Positions 54,131-63,551 are shown, counted from the first letter of the stretch. The stretch is DNA of 64,000 nucleotides from Rhodanobacter thiooxydans (GCF_021545845.1 NZ_CP088923.1:2108001-2172000), one strand, 5' to 3'. Notes: generated by a model from the letters alone, not told the origin. A program made the numbers and translations.

Positions 54131-54309
54131 CTCTGTCCTTTTGCCTGAGAGTTTGGAAACGCGATGGCTGCGCTTCGTGCCCCTTCGGCGCCGGATTCAA
54201 CCGGTCTCTCCAGAGTGTTTGCCGCAGGATGGTATGGGGCCTGAGCGATTACGGGCGTTGCGTCTTCGGCAGCGGGCGCCCCCGGTCTGGGGCCGCCTGC
54301 TTCTCCCAC
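54131..54309 (-). ncRNA. Tandem glycine riboswitch upstream of gcvP
   Basis: Two gcvT-type aptamers are seen on the minus strand. Aptamer 1 (about 54222-54309) has GGGAGAAG, GCCGAAGACGCAA and CGCTCAGGCCCC. Aptamer 2 (about 54131-54216) has CTCTGGAGAGACCGG, GCCGAAGGGGCA, then ACTCTCAGGCAAAAGGACAG and closes with GAG. These are the conserved blocks of this class, in order. Glycine binding normally turns on glycine-cleavage genes. Aptamer 1 is less canonical at its 3' end. The leader ends about 47 bases before the gcvP ATG. Confidence 0.92.
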
Positions 54310-54431
54310 CATGCGTTTACCGCGGCGATTATACAGGGCGAGCGGTGCGTGTTGCTGCTTGCCGGGGTGTGGTTCAGGAACGCTCCCGCGTTATGCTCGG
54401 ACGTCCCGTTCCCCGGCCCACCGGAGCTCCC

Positions 54432-54836
54432 ATGATCCGTATCGGCGAAATCGACCACGTGGTGTTGCGCGCCATCGACGTCGCCGCCTTGCAACGCTTC
54501 TATTGCGAGGTGCTCGGCTGCAGCGAGGAACGCCGGCAGGACGAGATCGGCCTGGTGCAACTGCGTGCCGGCGCCTCGCTGATCGACCTGGTGTCCATCG
54601 ACGGCAAGCTCGGCCGCCATGGTGGCGCCGCGCCGGGCAGGGAAGGCCACAACATGGATCACCTGTGCCTGCGCGTGGAGGATTACGACGAGGCGGCGAT
54701 CGTGGCACACCTGCAGGCGCATGGCGTGCGTATCGGTGAGCTGGGTTCGCGCTACGGCGCGAGAGGCGAAGGCCCGTCGATCTACCTGTACGACCCGCAG
54801 GGCAACATGATCGAGCTGAAGGGGGGATTTTCCTAG
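54432..54836 (+). CDS. VOC-family (glyoxalase/dioxygenase superfamily) protein
   Basis: 134 residues forming one vicinal-oxygen-chelate unit: a metal His in IDHVVLRAIDVAALQRFY, a second in HNMDHLCLRVEDYD, and the C-terminal acid in YLYDPQGNMIELKG. This is the size and layout of single-module glyoxalase-like proteins, but the reaction cannot be told from sequence. It is divergent from gcvP, and the riboswitch leader fills the gap between them. Confidence 0.85.
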   Translation: MIRIGEIDHVVLRAIDVAALQRFYCEVLGCSEERRQDEIGLVQLRAGASLIDLVSIDGKLGRHGGAAPGREGHNMDHLCLRVEDYDEAAIVAHLQAHGVRIGELGSRYGARGEGPSIYLYDPQGNMIELKGGFS

Positions 54837-54983
54837 AGCGTTGGGAGGCTCGCTTGCAACGGCGGACAGGGCTGCAGCAGAACGGCACGCTGGTGCGGCG
54901 GCAGTCGCGGAGGCGCGCCCGGTGGTCCCCATGGCAACGCACCTGGCGCGTAGCATGGGTACTTTGGACATGAGTGCCGGCGC

Positions 54984-56015
54984 ATGAACCTCGAGACAGA
55001 TCGCACCCTCTGTCGAGGCCTGATGGCCTTGGTGGCCTTTGCATCACTGTTCATAACCACGCCCGCGTGCAGCGGGGCGAACAGTCCGGGTAGCCGGTTG
55101 CCGCTGACCACGCTCGCGGAGGTGCCGTTACCCGGCAGAGCCACGCGCTGGGACTACGCCAGCCTCGACGAACGAAGCCATCTTCTTTTCCTGGCGCACC
55201 TGGGCGACAGCGCCGTCGTCGTGTTCGACACCGCCCAGCGCAAGGTGGTGGCGATCATTCCCGACGTCAGCTCCGTCCACGGTGTGCTGTATGTGCCGGA
55301 GCTGGATCGGGTATACGCCTCGGCGACCGGCGCCGATGAAGTGGTCGCCATCGACGCCAAAACCTTCAAGATCATTGCGCGCACGCCGGCGGGCGATTAT
55401 CCGGACGGCATGGCCTATGCCCCGGACGTGCACAAGCTGTATGTCTCCGACGAACACGGCGGCACCGATACCGTAATCGACGTGCGATCGAACGCCCGGG
55501 TGGCCACGATCCCGCTGGGCGGCGAGGTGGGCAACACCCAGTACGATCCGGTCACCCGGCACATCTTCGCGAACGTGCAGACCCGCAGGCAGCTGGTGGA
55601 AATCGACCCAGCTACCGACAGGGTGATCAGCCGGATCAGCCTTCCCGGAGCCGTCGGCAATCACGGCCTCTACATCGATGGCGCCTCACGCCTGGCCTTC
55701 ATCGCCTGTGAGGACAACAGCAAGTTGCTGGTGCTGGACCTGACCAGTCGAAAGGTGCAGGCCACCTTTGACGTTGCCGATGATCCAGATGTCCTGGCTT
55801 TCGATGCCTCGCTAGGCTGGCTCTACGTGGCCGGTGAATCCGGTGAGGTGTCGATTTTCAAGGTCACCGGGCAGGCCGTTCGACCGCTCGCTACCGCGAT
55901 GCTCGGCCCGAATGCCCACGTCGTCGCCGTGGATGGCACCACGCACCAGGCCTATTTCCCGTTGAAGCCTGTGCTGGGCAAATCCAGGCTGCGAATCACG
56001 CGGCCCCGGCTCTAG
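54984..56015 (+). CDS. YncE-like beta-propeller protein (YVTN repeats)
   Basis: 343 residues. An N-terminal hydrophobic segment (MALVAFASLFITTPACSG) acts as an export signal; the Cys context TPAC is not a good lipobox. Repeated blades follow, each with a small-residue turn: VVVFDTAQRKVVAIIPDVSS, VVAIDAKTFKIIARTPAGDY, DTVIDVRSNARVATIPLGGE, LVEIDPATDRVISRISLPG and LVLDLTSRKVQATFDVADD. This is the YncE/YVTN seven-blade pattern, a periplasmic binding scaffold. Ligand unknown. It stands alone, with 193 bases of featureless sequence before the GH3 gene's stop. Confidence 0.85.
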   Translation: MNLETDRTLCRGLMALVAFASLFITTPACSGANSPGSRLPLTTLAEVPLPGRATRWDYASLDERSHLLFLAHLGDSAVVVFDTAQRKVVAIIPDVSSVHGVLYVPELDRVYASATGADEVVAIDAKTFKIIARTPAGDYPDGMAYAPDVHKLYVSDEHGGTDTVIDVRSNARVATIPLGGEVGNTQYDPVTRHIFANVQTRRQLVEIDPATDRVISRISLPGAVGNHGLYIDGASRLAFIACEDNSKLLVLDLTSRKVQATFDVADDPDVLAFDASLGWLYVAGESGEVSIFKVTGQAVRPLATAMLGPNAHVVAVDGTTHQAYFPLKPVLGKSRLRITRPRL

Positions 56016-56208
56016 GCTGGTTCATCGCCCCGACCGAAAGCGCGTGAAACCCACGCGCTCCGAATCCCACGACGCGGTGCACTTGTTCAGGCGCGCTGCT
56101 CCCTGCGATGTCCCCCGCTTTTGAGTGGCTCTACCGGCTCGGAAGTAGCCGTCAAGACTCGCAAATGATCTTTGACAGGCCGGCACCAACAAGGGTGGCG
56201 GAGGGCGA

Positions 56209-58557
56209 TTAGCCCCTGTTATCGGGGTAGGGCAGAGTTATCCAAGTTGGCGAAACGTGCTCTCGTTTGACATCCCGATAAGGTGTGTCGTCTCGGCGGT
56301 TACCCGTTACGCAGGGTTGAGGTGAACCCTGGGGCGACGCGTCGGCGCCCCAGGAGACTGCAGTGAGCGTCACCTTGCCTCCACCCTGGAACGAGGTCGC
56401 CGAATGGCCCAGTTGCAGCTGGTAGCCGCCGGCGGGCTGCTGCCAGTGCTGGCTCTTGCCGTCGAACTTCGCCAGCAGACGTGGGTCGGCGGTGGCCGTG
56501 AGATGCGCGGACTGGCCGGGCTTGAGGGTGACGCGGCACCAGGCGGCCAGTCGCCGCGCATTGTTCGAACCGGGCAGGGTCACGTAGAGCTGCGGCACGT
56601 CCACGCCGGCGCGCGAACCGCGGTTGGTCACGGTGAACGAGGCTGTGAGCTTGCCGTTGGCCACGTGCGGCGCGAAGCCGCTGTAGTCGAAGTGCGTGTA
56701 GCTCAGGCCGTAGCCGAACGGGAACAGCGGTTCGAGGTGCTGGCGCTGGTACCAGCGGTAGCCCACGTCGGCGCCTTCGATGTTGTAGTCCACGTCCTGC
56801 GCCGGCTGGCCCTGCGGCGGCAGGCCGATCGACGCCAGGCCTGCGCCTGGGATAGCAGGGCGCGGCAGTTGCGATTCGTCGCGCGGCCAGGTCAGCGGCA
56901 GGCGGCCGGAAGGATCGACCTCACCGTATAGCAGCCGCGCGATCGCCTCGCCGCCAGCCACGCCGGGGTACCACGCTTCCAGCACGGCGCCGACCTTGTC
57001 CAGCCACGGCATCGCGACCGGACCATTGTTCTCCAGCACCACGATGGTGCGCGGGTTGGCCTTCGCCACCGCTGCCACCAGGGCATCCTGGTTGCCCGGC
57101 AGGGTGAGGTGCGGCGTGTCGAAGCTTTCCGCCACCCACTGCTCGACGAACACCACGACAACCTTGACCTGCGCCGCCAGCTTCGCGGCGGCGGCGATGT
57201 CTTCGCCGCTGGCGTAGCTCACCGTGCCGTGCGCACGTTGGCTGATCGCGGCCAGCGGTGCGGACGGCTGGTAGATGCGCGGCCCCGGCCATTCGGAAGG
57301 AGGCAGGCCCGGCACCGCGTTGCCTTGCGGCGATTGCACCGCCGAGGAGCCGCCGCCGGTTAGCACACCCTTGTCGGCATGGCCGCCGATCACCGCCACG
57401 GACTGCGCGGCGGACAGCGGCAGCAGCGCGCCCTGGTTGCGCAGCAGCACCGCGCCGGCTTCCTCGGCGCGCTGCGCCACCTTGCGGTCGGCGGCGAAGT
57501 CGATGGGCGACTGCGTGGCCGGATGATCGGTCACGCCGGCCGCGAACAGGCTGCGCAGGATGCGCTGGGCCATGTCGTCGATGCGCGACTGCGGCACCTT
57601 GCCAGAAGCGACCGCGGCGCGCAGCGGCTGGTCGAAGTACACCTCCTTGTCGAAGGTCTCGCCGGCCGATTCCTGGTCCAGCCCGGCCAGCGCGGATTTC
57701 GCGCTGCTGTGCACCGCGCCCCAGTCCGACATCACGAAGCCGGGGTAGTGCCAGTCGTGCTTCAGCACGTCGTTGAGCAGCCAGCCGTCCTCGCAGGCGT
57801 AGACCGTGTTGATGCGGTTGTAGGAACACATCACCGAGCCCGGGTGGCCGGTGGCGATAGCGATCTCGAAGGCGAGCAGGTCCGACTCGCGCGCGGCGGC
57901 GCGGTCGATATTCGCGCTCAGCGTGGTGCGGTCGGTTTCCAGGTCGTTGAGCGCGTAGTGCTTGATGGTGGAGACGAGGTGCTGGCTCTGGATGCCGGCG
58001 ATGGCGTTGCCGGCGATCACGCCGGCCAGCAGCGGGTCCTCGCCCGCGTATTCGAAATTGCGGCCGTTGCGCGGGTCGCGCACCAGGTCCACGCCGCCGG
58101 CCAGCATCACGTTGAAGCCGCGGCGGTGCGCCTCGCTACCTATCATCGCGCCGCCTTCGCGGGCGATCGCCGGATCGAAGCTGGCCGCGGTGGCGAGGCC
58201 CGAGGGCAGGGCGGTGGCGCCGAGCTTGTGCGGCTTGGCTACGCCGAGACCGGCGTCGCTCTCCTGGATAGCCGGCAAGCCCAGCCGCGCGATCGCCGGG
58301 CCGTAGCCGGCGGAACCCAGCGCACCCGGCGCCATCACGTGGCCGTTCTCGGTGTCGGCGAAGTCGACGCGGATCAGGCGGAACTTCTCGTCCTGCGTCA
58401 TCGCTTTCAGCACGAGATCGGCGCGCTGGTCGGGCGTCAGCCTGGCGTTCATCCACGGGTACGCGTCGCCGCTCGCGTTCGCGCTGGCGCATGTCCCGCC
58501 GAAGGCCAGCAGGGCCATGCCGATCAAGGAAGCGATGCGGGTCTTGTGAAGTGCCAT
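56209..58557 (-). CDS. Glycoside hydrolase family 3 beta-glucosidase-type enzyme
   Basis: 782 residues. A signal peptide (IASLIGMALLAFGGTCASANA) directs export. The GH3 barrel shows STIKHYALNDLETDR (Lys-His motif) and the nucleophile Asp in GFVMSDWGAVHS. The second domain and a fibronectin III-like domain follow (PLFPFGYGLSYTHFDYSGF). The start at 58557 has AAGGGGA upstream. After the normal domain end near TAVSWGA there is an unusual tail of about 45 polar residues. It is the last gene of a minus-strand locus with a six-hairpin protein and a TonB-dependent receptor, so it probably cleaves imported oligosaccharides in the periplasm. Substrate linkage is unproven. Confidence 0.9.
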   Translation of the reverse strand: MALHKTRIASLIGMALLAFGGTCASANASGDAYPWMNARLTPDQRADLVLKAMTQDEKFRLIRVDFADTENGHVMAPGALGSAGYGPAIARLGLPAIQESDAGLGVAKPHKLGATALPSGLATAASFDPAIAREGGAMIGSEAHRRGFNVMLAGGVDLVRDPRNGRNFEYAGEDPLLAGVIAGNAIAGIQSQHLVSTIKHYALNDLETDRTTLSANIDRAAARESDLLAFEIAIATGHPGSVMCSYNRINTVYACEDGWLLNDVLKHDWHYPGFVMSDWGAVHSSAKSALAGLDQESAGETFDKEVYFDQPLRAAVASGKVPQSRIDDMAQRILRSLFAAGVTDHPATQSPIDFAADRKVAQRAEEAGAVLLRNQGALLPLSAAQSVAVIGGHADKGVLTGGGSSAVQSPQGNAVPGLPPSEWPGPRIYQPSAPLAAISQRAHGTVSYASGEDIAAAAKLAAQVKVVVVFVEQWVAESFDTPHLTLPGNQDALVAAVAKANPRTIVVLENNGPVAMPWLDKVGAVLEAWYPGVAGGEAIARLLYGEVDPSGRLPLTWPRDESQLPRPAIPGAGLASIGLPPQGQPAQDVDYNIEGADVGYRWYQRQHLEPLFPFGYGLSYTHFDYSGFAPHVANGKLTASFTVTNRGSRAGVDVPQLYVTLPGSNNARRLAAWCRVTLKPGQSAHLTATADPRLLAKFDGKSQHWQQPAGGYQLQLGHSATSFQGGGKVTLTAVSWGADASPQGSPQPCVTGNRRDDTPYRDVKREHVSPTWITLPYPDNRG

Positions 58558-58600
58558 GACGTCCCCTTCGTTATTTCGGAACAGATTGAAAGCATGCTCA

Positions 58601-59935
58601 TCACGGGTGCCGGGTGGCAAACGCGTGACTCGGCAGGTACGGGTTGCGATTCGATGCGGCGATCACGGCCCATGCCGTCGCGGCAAGGCATGGCCGGTGG
58701 TAGTACCAGGCATACAGCGCCACGATGCGTGGCTCGGGCGTGGCGTAGAGAAAGCCGCCCGGCGAGGCTTGCTGCGCGATCGCGGCGAACAGCGTGTCCG
58801 CCCTGGCCTCGTCGCCGACCCATCGCCAGGCGAGCGCGGCTTGCGCGGTGCCTTCCGTCCACATCCCGTCGCGGGCATCGGTAAAGGCGTAGCCGCCCTT
58901 GACCGCATGCCTGCGTTCGACCCAGCCCAGCGCGCGCTGCCATGCCTTCGGTGCGTCCGGCAGGAGTTGCGCCCAGAGCTGTACATCGAGGGCGGACGGC
59001 GAGCGCAGCGGCGTCCCGCCGTCGCCTTCGGTACCCGTCCAGAAATGTCCGCTCGCGGCATCCCATTGCAGCGCGACGAAGTCACGGGCGTGCTTCGCCT
59101 GTGCGTTCCAGTCGCCGCCGGGTGCGGAGATCCGGGCCAGCCACGTGAACATCGCGGCCAGGTCGATGTTGTGCTCGGTCGATTTCCACGATGCCTTGCG
59201 CGGCACCCGCAGGTAGGACTCGATGCCGCCGTGGAAGCCGGCAGCGCCGTGCGCGCCCGACGCGTGGACGACGACCCAGTCGGCGAGATGCACGGCGGCA
59301 TCGCGCCAGCGCGTTTCGCCGGTGGCGTCGTGCAGTGCCAGCAACGCCAGCGCGGTCCACGCGACGTTCCCGCAGGAGCTGCCGTCCTGGTACGCGCCGG
59401 AGTACTGGTGCGCGGCATCGACCCATTGCTTGCGTCGCGCATCCTGCCAGCCATTCGGCAAGGGCTTGTCGCCTGCGACAGCGCCTGCGCGATACGCATC
59501 GCGCAGGCGCGTGTCGTGCATGGCCGCGAGGCGCAGCGCTTCGCCGATGCGTTCCGCCTGTGGCCGCCTGCCGCAGGCGAGCATGGCGATGACGGCGAGT
59601 GCGTTGTCGTAGGTGAACGCCGCTGAGTGCAGCGGTGGCAGGGCGGGCGCGTCTTGCCCGCGTTCGCTGTCGTAGCTGCGCAGCAAGACCGGAGTGTTGC
59701 CCGGCAGTGCATCGACGCGCGCGGCGATGGCGTCGCAGCCTGCACGCTCGAGCGCTGCAATCTCGGGCGTCGCGGACGCCGTGGTTGCCGCATGCACCGG
59801 CGTTGCCGTGGATGCGGTGAGCAGCAGGCAGGCGAACAAGGCCGCCACTCCCGCTTTCGCGGGAATGGCGGCAACCGGGGAGCTCGCCATGTTGTGTTGC
59901 CATCCCGCCATGGCACGTGGTTCGGCATGCGCCAT
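58601..59935 (-). CDS. Secreted six-hairpin (alpha/alpha-toroid) protein of a carbohydrate locus
   Basis: 444 residues from the ATG at 59935; ATGs at 59911 and 59890 are equally possible, and none has a strong ribosome site. The signal peptide (GVAALFACLLLTASTATPVHA) is followed by repeating helix pairs with aromatic and acidic motifs: AAFTYDNALAVIAML, DGSSCGNVAWTALALLALH, STEHNIDLAAMFTWLARI and GMWTEGTAQAALAWRW. Such repeats form the barrel of GH8/GH15-like and related glycosidases or lyases. Acidic residues in YDN, EHNID and WTEG line up as active-site candidates. It lies 26 bases after the receptor stop and 43 bases before the GH3 start, so the three are an operon. I do not assign a named family. 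Confidence 0.7.
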   Translation of the reverse strand: MAHAEPRAMAGWQHNMASSPVAAIPAKAGVAALFACLLLTASTATPVHAATTASATPEIAALERAGCDAIAARVDALPGNTPVLLRSYDSERGQDAPALPPLHSAAFTYDNALAVIAMLACGRRPQAERIGEALRLAAMHDTRLRDAYRAGAVAGDKPLPNGWQDARRKQWVDAAHQYSGAYQDGSSCGNVAWTALALLALHDATGETRWRDAAVHLADWVVVHASGAHGAAGFHGGIESYLRVPRKASWKSTEHNIDLAAMFTWLARISAPGGDWNAQAKHARDFVALQWDAASGHFWTGTEGDGGTPLRSPSALDVQLWAQLLPDAPKAWQRALGWVERRHAVKGGYAFTDARDGMWTEGTAQAALAWRWVGDEARADTLFAAIAQQASPGGFLYATPEPRIVALYAWYYHRPCLAATAWAVIAASNRNPYLPSHAFATRHP

Positions 59936-59961
59936 GGCGGGAGCCTGTTGCACGGGCCCGG

Positions 59962-62900
59962 TCAGAAGTCCGCGCGCAGGCTGAGGTTGTAGCGGGTGTC
60001 GTCGCGGAAGAAGCCCTTGGGCACGGTGGTGCCGTTGGTGTCGATGATCTCGCGGCTCTTGAACGTCGAGTTCAACAGGTTGGCCACCTGCAGTGCCACC
60101 TTGACGTGCGGGGTCAGCGCGTAGATCACCGAGCCGTCCAGCCGGCCCTGGGAGGCGGCCATGACCGGCAGGAACGGATAATCCGCCTCCTGGCCCGTGA
60201 TCAGGAACTGCGAACGCCAGTTCCACGCCAGTCGTGCCGACAGCGGGCCTTTTTCGTAATACGCGGTGAAGTTGAAGGTATCGCGGGACAATTCGCCGGG
60301 CGGCAGCTTGAGCTGGTTGACGCACTGCGTGGCCGGCAGATACGTGGCGGGGCAGTAGTTGACCACGCCGAAGGCCAGTCCATGCGGCTTGATGTAGGTG
60401 TAGTTGGTCTGCACGCCGAAGCCGGACAGCCAACCATGCAGGAAATCGAATTTCTGCTGGTAGGCCAGCTCCGCCCCGCCCACGCTGCCCTTCTGGTCGA
60501 GGTTGGCCAGGCCCGCCGTGTACTGCTCCGGATAGGTCACGCCGTTGTTCGTCACCGTGGTGTCCACCACGTTGGTGATGTACTGGATGGTGTGGTTCAA
60601 CTGCTTCCAGAACAGCATGCCGGTCAGCGAACCGGCGTTGCCGAAATACCACTCCTGGGTCAGGTCGAAATTGTGCGCCGTGATGGGCTTGAGGTACGGG
60701 TTCGTGCCGTTGTAGCCGTTGCCCACCGTCGGCTCGATGCTGCCATTGGTGCCGTAAGGCAGCAGCCCGCTGATCGACTGGCCCGCCTCCAACTGGTTGA
60801 GCGCTGGCCGGAAGATCGACTCGGAAAATGCGAAACGGGTGATGAGATCGTCCGTCCAGCCGATCGACAGATTGAAACTGGGCAGCCAGTTGCCGTAGCC
60901 GCTGCTGGCCGTTATCCGGCGGTACCCGCCGTTGGCGAAGGTCACGTATTGCTGCTGCTGCGCCGAAGTGAGCGCGCAGAACGTGCCCGGCGAGGCCGGT
61001 TGGGTGCCATTCTTCGTTACGCCCTGGCAATACTGCGGGACGCTGGCGTTGCCGAGAGCCTGCTTCATGTCCGGCAGCAGCAGGTAGCCCGCGGCATCGT
61101 CCTGGGTATGCACGTAGCGCAGGCCGATGTTGCCGCTGATTTGCAGGCCGCTCAGGAAATCCATGTTGCTGTTGCTGAAGTTCAGGCGGAGATAGGTGGC
61201 GTTGGTCTTCTCCCCGTTGGAGGAGATTTCCTGCGGCAGGTAATGCGTGCCCGGCACGAAGGTATAGCCGTACTGGTCGCGTTCGTAGTTGGTGTAGTAG
61301 GGACTCCACCAGCTCCAGCCCGGGTTGATGGCCAGCGACTGCTGGTTGATCTGCTTCATCGCGGCGACGGATTGCCAGAATTGCGATTGCGGGTTCAGGT
61401 TGAAGAAGGGCGCGACCACACCGAAATCGCCGTTGCTGAAGGCCGGCAGGTTGACGTGGTACGGGGAAACATTGCCGGGTGTGTTTGCGGCCGTGACCGC
61501 CAGACCATTCCCGCCAGCGTAGGGCGTGCTGATGTCCCAGAAGTAGCTGTATGGCGAGGAATACAGCGTTTCTTCCTGGTCGCTGTGCCGGAAGCCGAAC
61601 TGGATGTTGTCCAGCGGACCCTTGTCCACGTCGAAGCTGCCGTCCAGGCGGAAGGCGCGCTGGTTGCCCCAGGATTTCTCCTGGTGATCCTGTGCTGCTG
61701 ACCAATAGGTATTGTTGGGGTTGGCGAAATACTGGGCCGTCGTTTCGTTGGGATCGGGCGACAACAGTTTGATCGTGGGTACGTTGTCGCCGTGCGTGGC
61801 GACGTACCAGTTCGCCTGGGTCATCTGGCGAATGTAGTAGTAGGAATCCGAGTAATCGGAGTGGGTGTCCTGCGCGTCCAGGCTGAGGTGCAGCCGATCA
61901 TTGACGTTCCACTTCAGGTTGAAGGCGTAGTCGTTGGTCACATAACGCCGCTTGAAAGCGGCGGTATCGAGCTGCGTCGGCACGCCGCCATAGGTGAACG
62001 GCAGGAAGGTCGATGCGGCCGGGTCGCCCGAGATAGTGCCGGACTGGAATACCCCGTTGGCGTCGTACACCGGCGTGGTGCCCGCCAGCGGCACGGCACA
62101 ACCGGCCAGCGTCTGGCCGTTGCAACCATCCGTCGATGCCTGCAAGGTGTGCTCGAAGGTGGTTTCGGAGTCCGATGCCCGATTCCAGGTCAGCGCGGCC
62201 TGCCAGGTCTTGTCCGGGCTTTCCCATTGCAGGGCCAGTGCATGGCCGAAGCGCGTGCTGGTCTCGTCCTGGTGGCGAAGATCGCCCCCGACCGGCACGT
62301 AGCGATATTCGCCCGGCGCAAGGCCGGGAAAGGCGTCGGTTCTGCCGCCCGGCAGGTTGCAGTCATTGCAGCGCCGTTGGTAATCGACCACGGAAATCGC
62401 GTTGTCGGTCTGGTCGATGCGGTCGTAGGCCACGTTGGCGAGGAAACCGAAGCGGCCGATCCCGGTATTCCAGTTGTGGCTGAACAGGCCGGCGATCTGC
62501 GGCGTGCCCTTCTTGGCCAGGTCGCCCCAGTACCCGCCAAGGGTGATGGACGTCTGGGTATCCTTGTTGCTGTCGAAGGGCATGCGCGTGTGCAGGTCAA
62601 TCGAGCCGGCGATGCCGCCTTCGATCATGTCCGCCGTCTGGTTCTTGCTCACCACCACCGAGCCGATCAGCTCGGGCGACACCGTCGAGAAATTGAGCCC
62701 CTGGCCGCCGCCGGCGGAGAACACCTCGCGGCCGTTGAACAGCGTGCTGGTGTAGGGCAGGCCCTGCAGGCTGATGTCCGAACCTTGGATCGAGAAATGG
62801 TCCGGGTCGGCGGCGACGCCGAAGGCACTGACAGCCACGCCGGGCACGCGTTGCAGGGCCTCGGTCACCGACAGGTCGGGCAGCGAGCCGGCGTCCTGCG

Positions 62901-63222
62901 CCGAGATGGCGTCGACCACGGTGTCGGCGTAACGCTTGATGTTCTGCGCGCGATTGAGGCTCGACGAGTAGCCGTTGACGGTCATGCCGGTGAGCTGCTT
63001 CGCCTCCTTCTCGTTCGCCGTCGTGGCAGCGTTCTTCTTTTTTGCAGCGACCTTCGAATCCTTCTTTGCGGCGGGTGCAGTCTGCGTGGTCTGGTCCGCA
63101 TCCTGCGGCGCAGATTGCGCATGCGACGGGCCGGCCACGAACAGCGTCATCGCGATCGCGATGGGCAGCAGGCGCAGTTGACTGGCGCCGCCTGCAAGCG
63201 GATGCACGGATTGCTTCTTCAC
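59962..63222 (-). CDS. TonB-dependent receptor, Xanthomonas/Caulobacter carbohydrate type
   Basis: 1086 residues from a GTG at 63222, chosen for the GGGGAGA site upstream and the signal peptide it opens (LLPIAIAMTLFVAGPSHA, cleavage after residue 35). A Lys/Ala-rich stretch (residues about 46-65) precedes the plug domain (ISAQDAGSLPDLSVTEALQR, VPGVAVSAFG, GGIAGSIDLHTRMPF). A long 22-strand-type barrel follows, ending in a C-terminal Phe, the usual outer-membrane assembly signal. It should import a glycan oligomer across the outer membrane using TonB energy. It heads an operon with the six-hairpin and GH3 genes and is divergent from a LacI regulator. Confidence 0.92.
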   Translation of the reverse strand: MKKQSVHPLAGGASQLRLLPIAIAMTLFVAGPSHAQSAPQDADQTTQTAPAAKKDSKVAAKKKNAATTANEKEAKQLTGMTVNGYSSSLNRAQNIKRYADTVVDAISAQDAGSLPDLSVTEALQRVPGVAVSAFGVAADPDHFSIQGSDISLQGLPYTSTLFNGREVFSAGGGQGLNFSTVSPELIGSVVVSKNQTADMIEGGIAGSIDLHTRMPFDSNKDTQTSITLGGYWGDLAKKGTPQIAGLFSHNWNTGIGRFGFLANVAYDRIDQTDNAISVVDYQRRCNDCNLPGGRTDAFPGLAPGEYRYVPVGGDLRHQDETSTRFGHALALQWESPDKTWQAALTWNRASDSETTFEHTLQASTDGCNGQTLAGCAVPLAGTTPVYDANGVFQSGTISGDPAASTFLPFTYGGVPTQLDTAAFKRRYVTNDYAFNLKWNVNDRLHLSLDAQDTHSDYSDSYYYIRQMTQANWYVATHGDNVPTIKLLSPDPNETTAQYFANPNNTYWSAAQDHQEKSWGNQRAFRLDGSFDVDKGPLDNIQFGFRHSDQEETLYSSPYSYFWDISTPYAGGNGLAVTAANTPGNVSPYHVNLPAFSNGDFGVVAPFFNLNPQSQFWQSVAAMKQINQQSLAINPGWSWWSPYYTNYERDQYGYTFVPGTHYLPQEISSNGEKTNATYLRLNFSNSNMDFLSGLQISGNIGLRYVHTQDDAAGYLLLPDMKQALGNASVPQYCQGVTKNGTQPASPGTFCALTSAQQQQYVTFANGGYRRITASSGYGNWLPSFNLSIGWTDDLITRFAFSESIFRPALNQLEAGQSISGLLPYGTNGSIEPTVGNGYNGTNPYLKPITAHNFDLTQEWYFGNAGSLTGMLFWKQLNHTIQYITNVVDTTVTNNGVTYPEQYTAGLANLDQKGSVGGAELAYQQKFDFLHGWLSGFGVQTNYTYIKPHGLAFGVVNYCPATYLPATQCVNQLKLPPGELSRDTFNFTAYYEKGPLSARLAWNWRSQFLITGQEADYPFLPVMAASQGRLDGSVIYALTPHVKVALQVANLLNSTFKSREIIDTNGTTVPKGFFRDDTRYNLSLRADF

Positions 63223-63500
63223 TTCGATATCTCCCCGGTTTTCAGTGAACGCTCGGCCAACGCAGTTCCGCCCCTCGACCTCGGTTTCTTCCGCCAGCCG
63301 TCCAGACCCCAGACCATCGCCCGCCGTCGTCGGCCAGGTACAACCCCGCATGCCTTCGTAGCCGGCGGGTGGAAGTTGCAGTCGCATGGACGGCTGGCGG
63401 CGGAGCCACCACAGGGCGCTTCGCGAACCACAGTCGACGGAGACTTCCCCCCTCCCTCCCTGCGTTGCGCCCCCGCACGACGAACTTCTGGACCCGTCGC

Positions 63501-63529
63501 AAGCTAATCAAATGTACCAGCGCTGTCAA
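63501..63529 (-). promoter_or_regulatory. Sigma-70 promoter of the TonB-dependent receptor operon
   Basis: On the minus strand a perfect TTGACA (63524-63529), a 17-base spacer, then TAGCTT (63501-63506). The predicted 5' leader to the GTG start is about 270 bases. Operator-like site 1 overlaps the -35 hexamer. Confidence 0.65.
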
Positions 63530-63551
63530 TAGAAAATACTAGCGCTGGTAC
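63514..63551. promoter_or_regulatory. Paired LacI-type operators in the lacI/receptor gap
   Basis: Two near-palindromes share the core AGCGCT: TACCAGCGCTGTCA (63515-63528) and TACTAGCGCTGGTA (63537-63550). Their centres are 22 bases apart, about two helical turns. The outer halves also form one larger inverted repeat (GTACCAGCGCT / AGCGCTGGTAC). A central CG flanked by symmetric arms is the LacI-family operator style. Site 1 covers the receptor -35 box. Confidence 0.7.

Noticed and set aside
54084..54200. 39-codon N-terminal extension of GcvP
   Set aside because: It lies in and just after the glycine riboswitch leader and is not family-like.
56016..56208. Possible small gene or RNA between the YncE-like gene and the GH3 stop
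   Set aside because: No ribosome site with a plausible frame, hairpin or promoter was seen; I see nothing supportable in this stretch.
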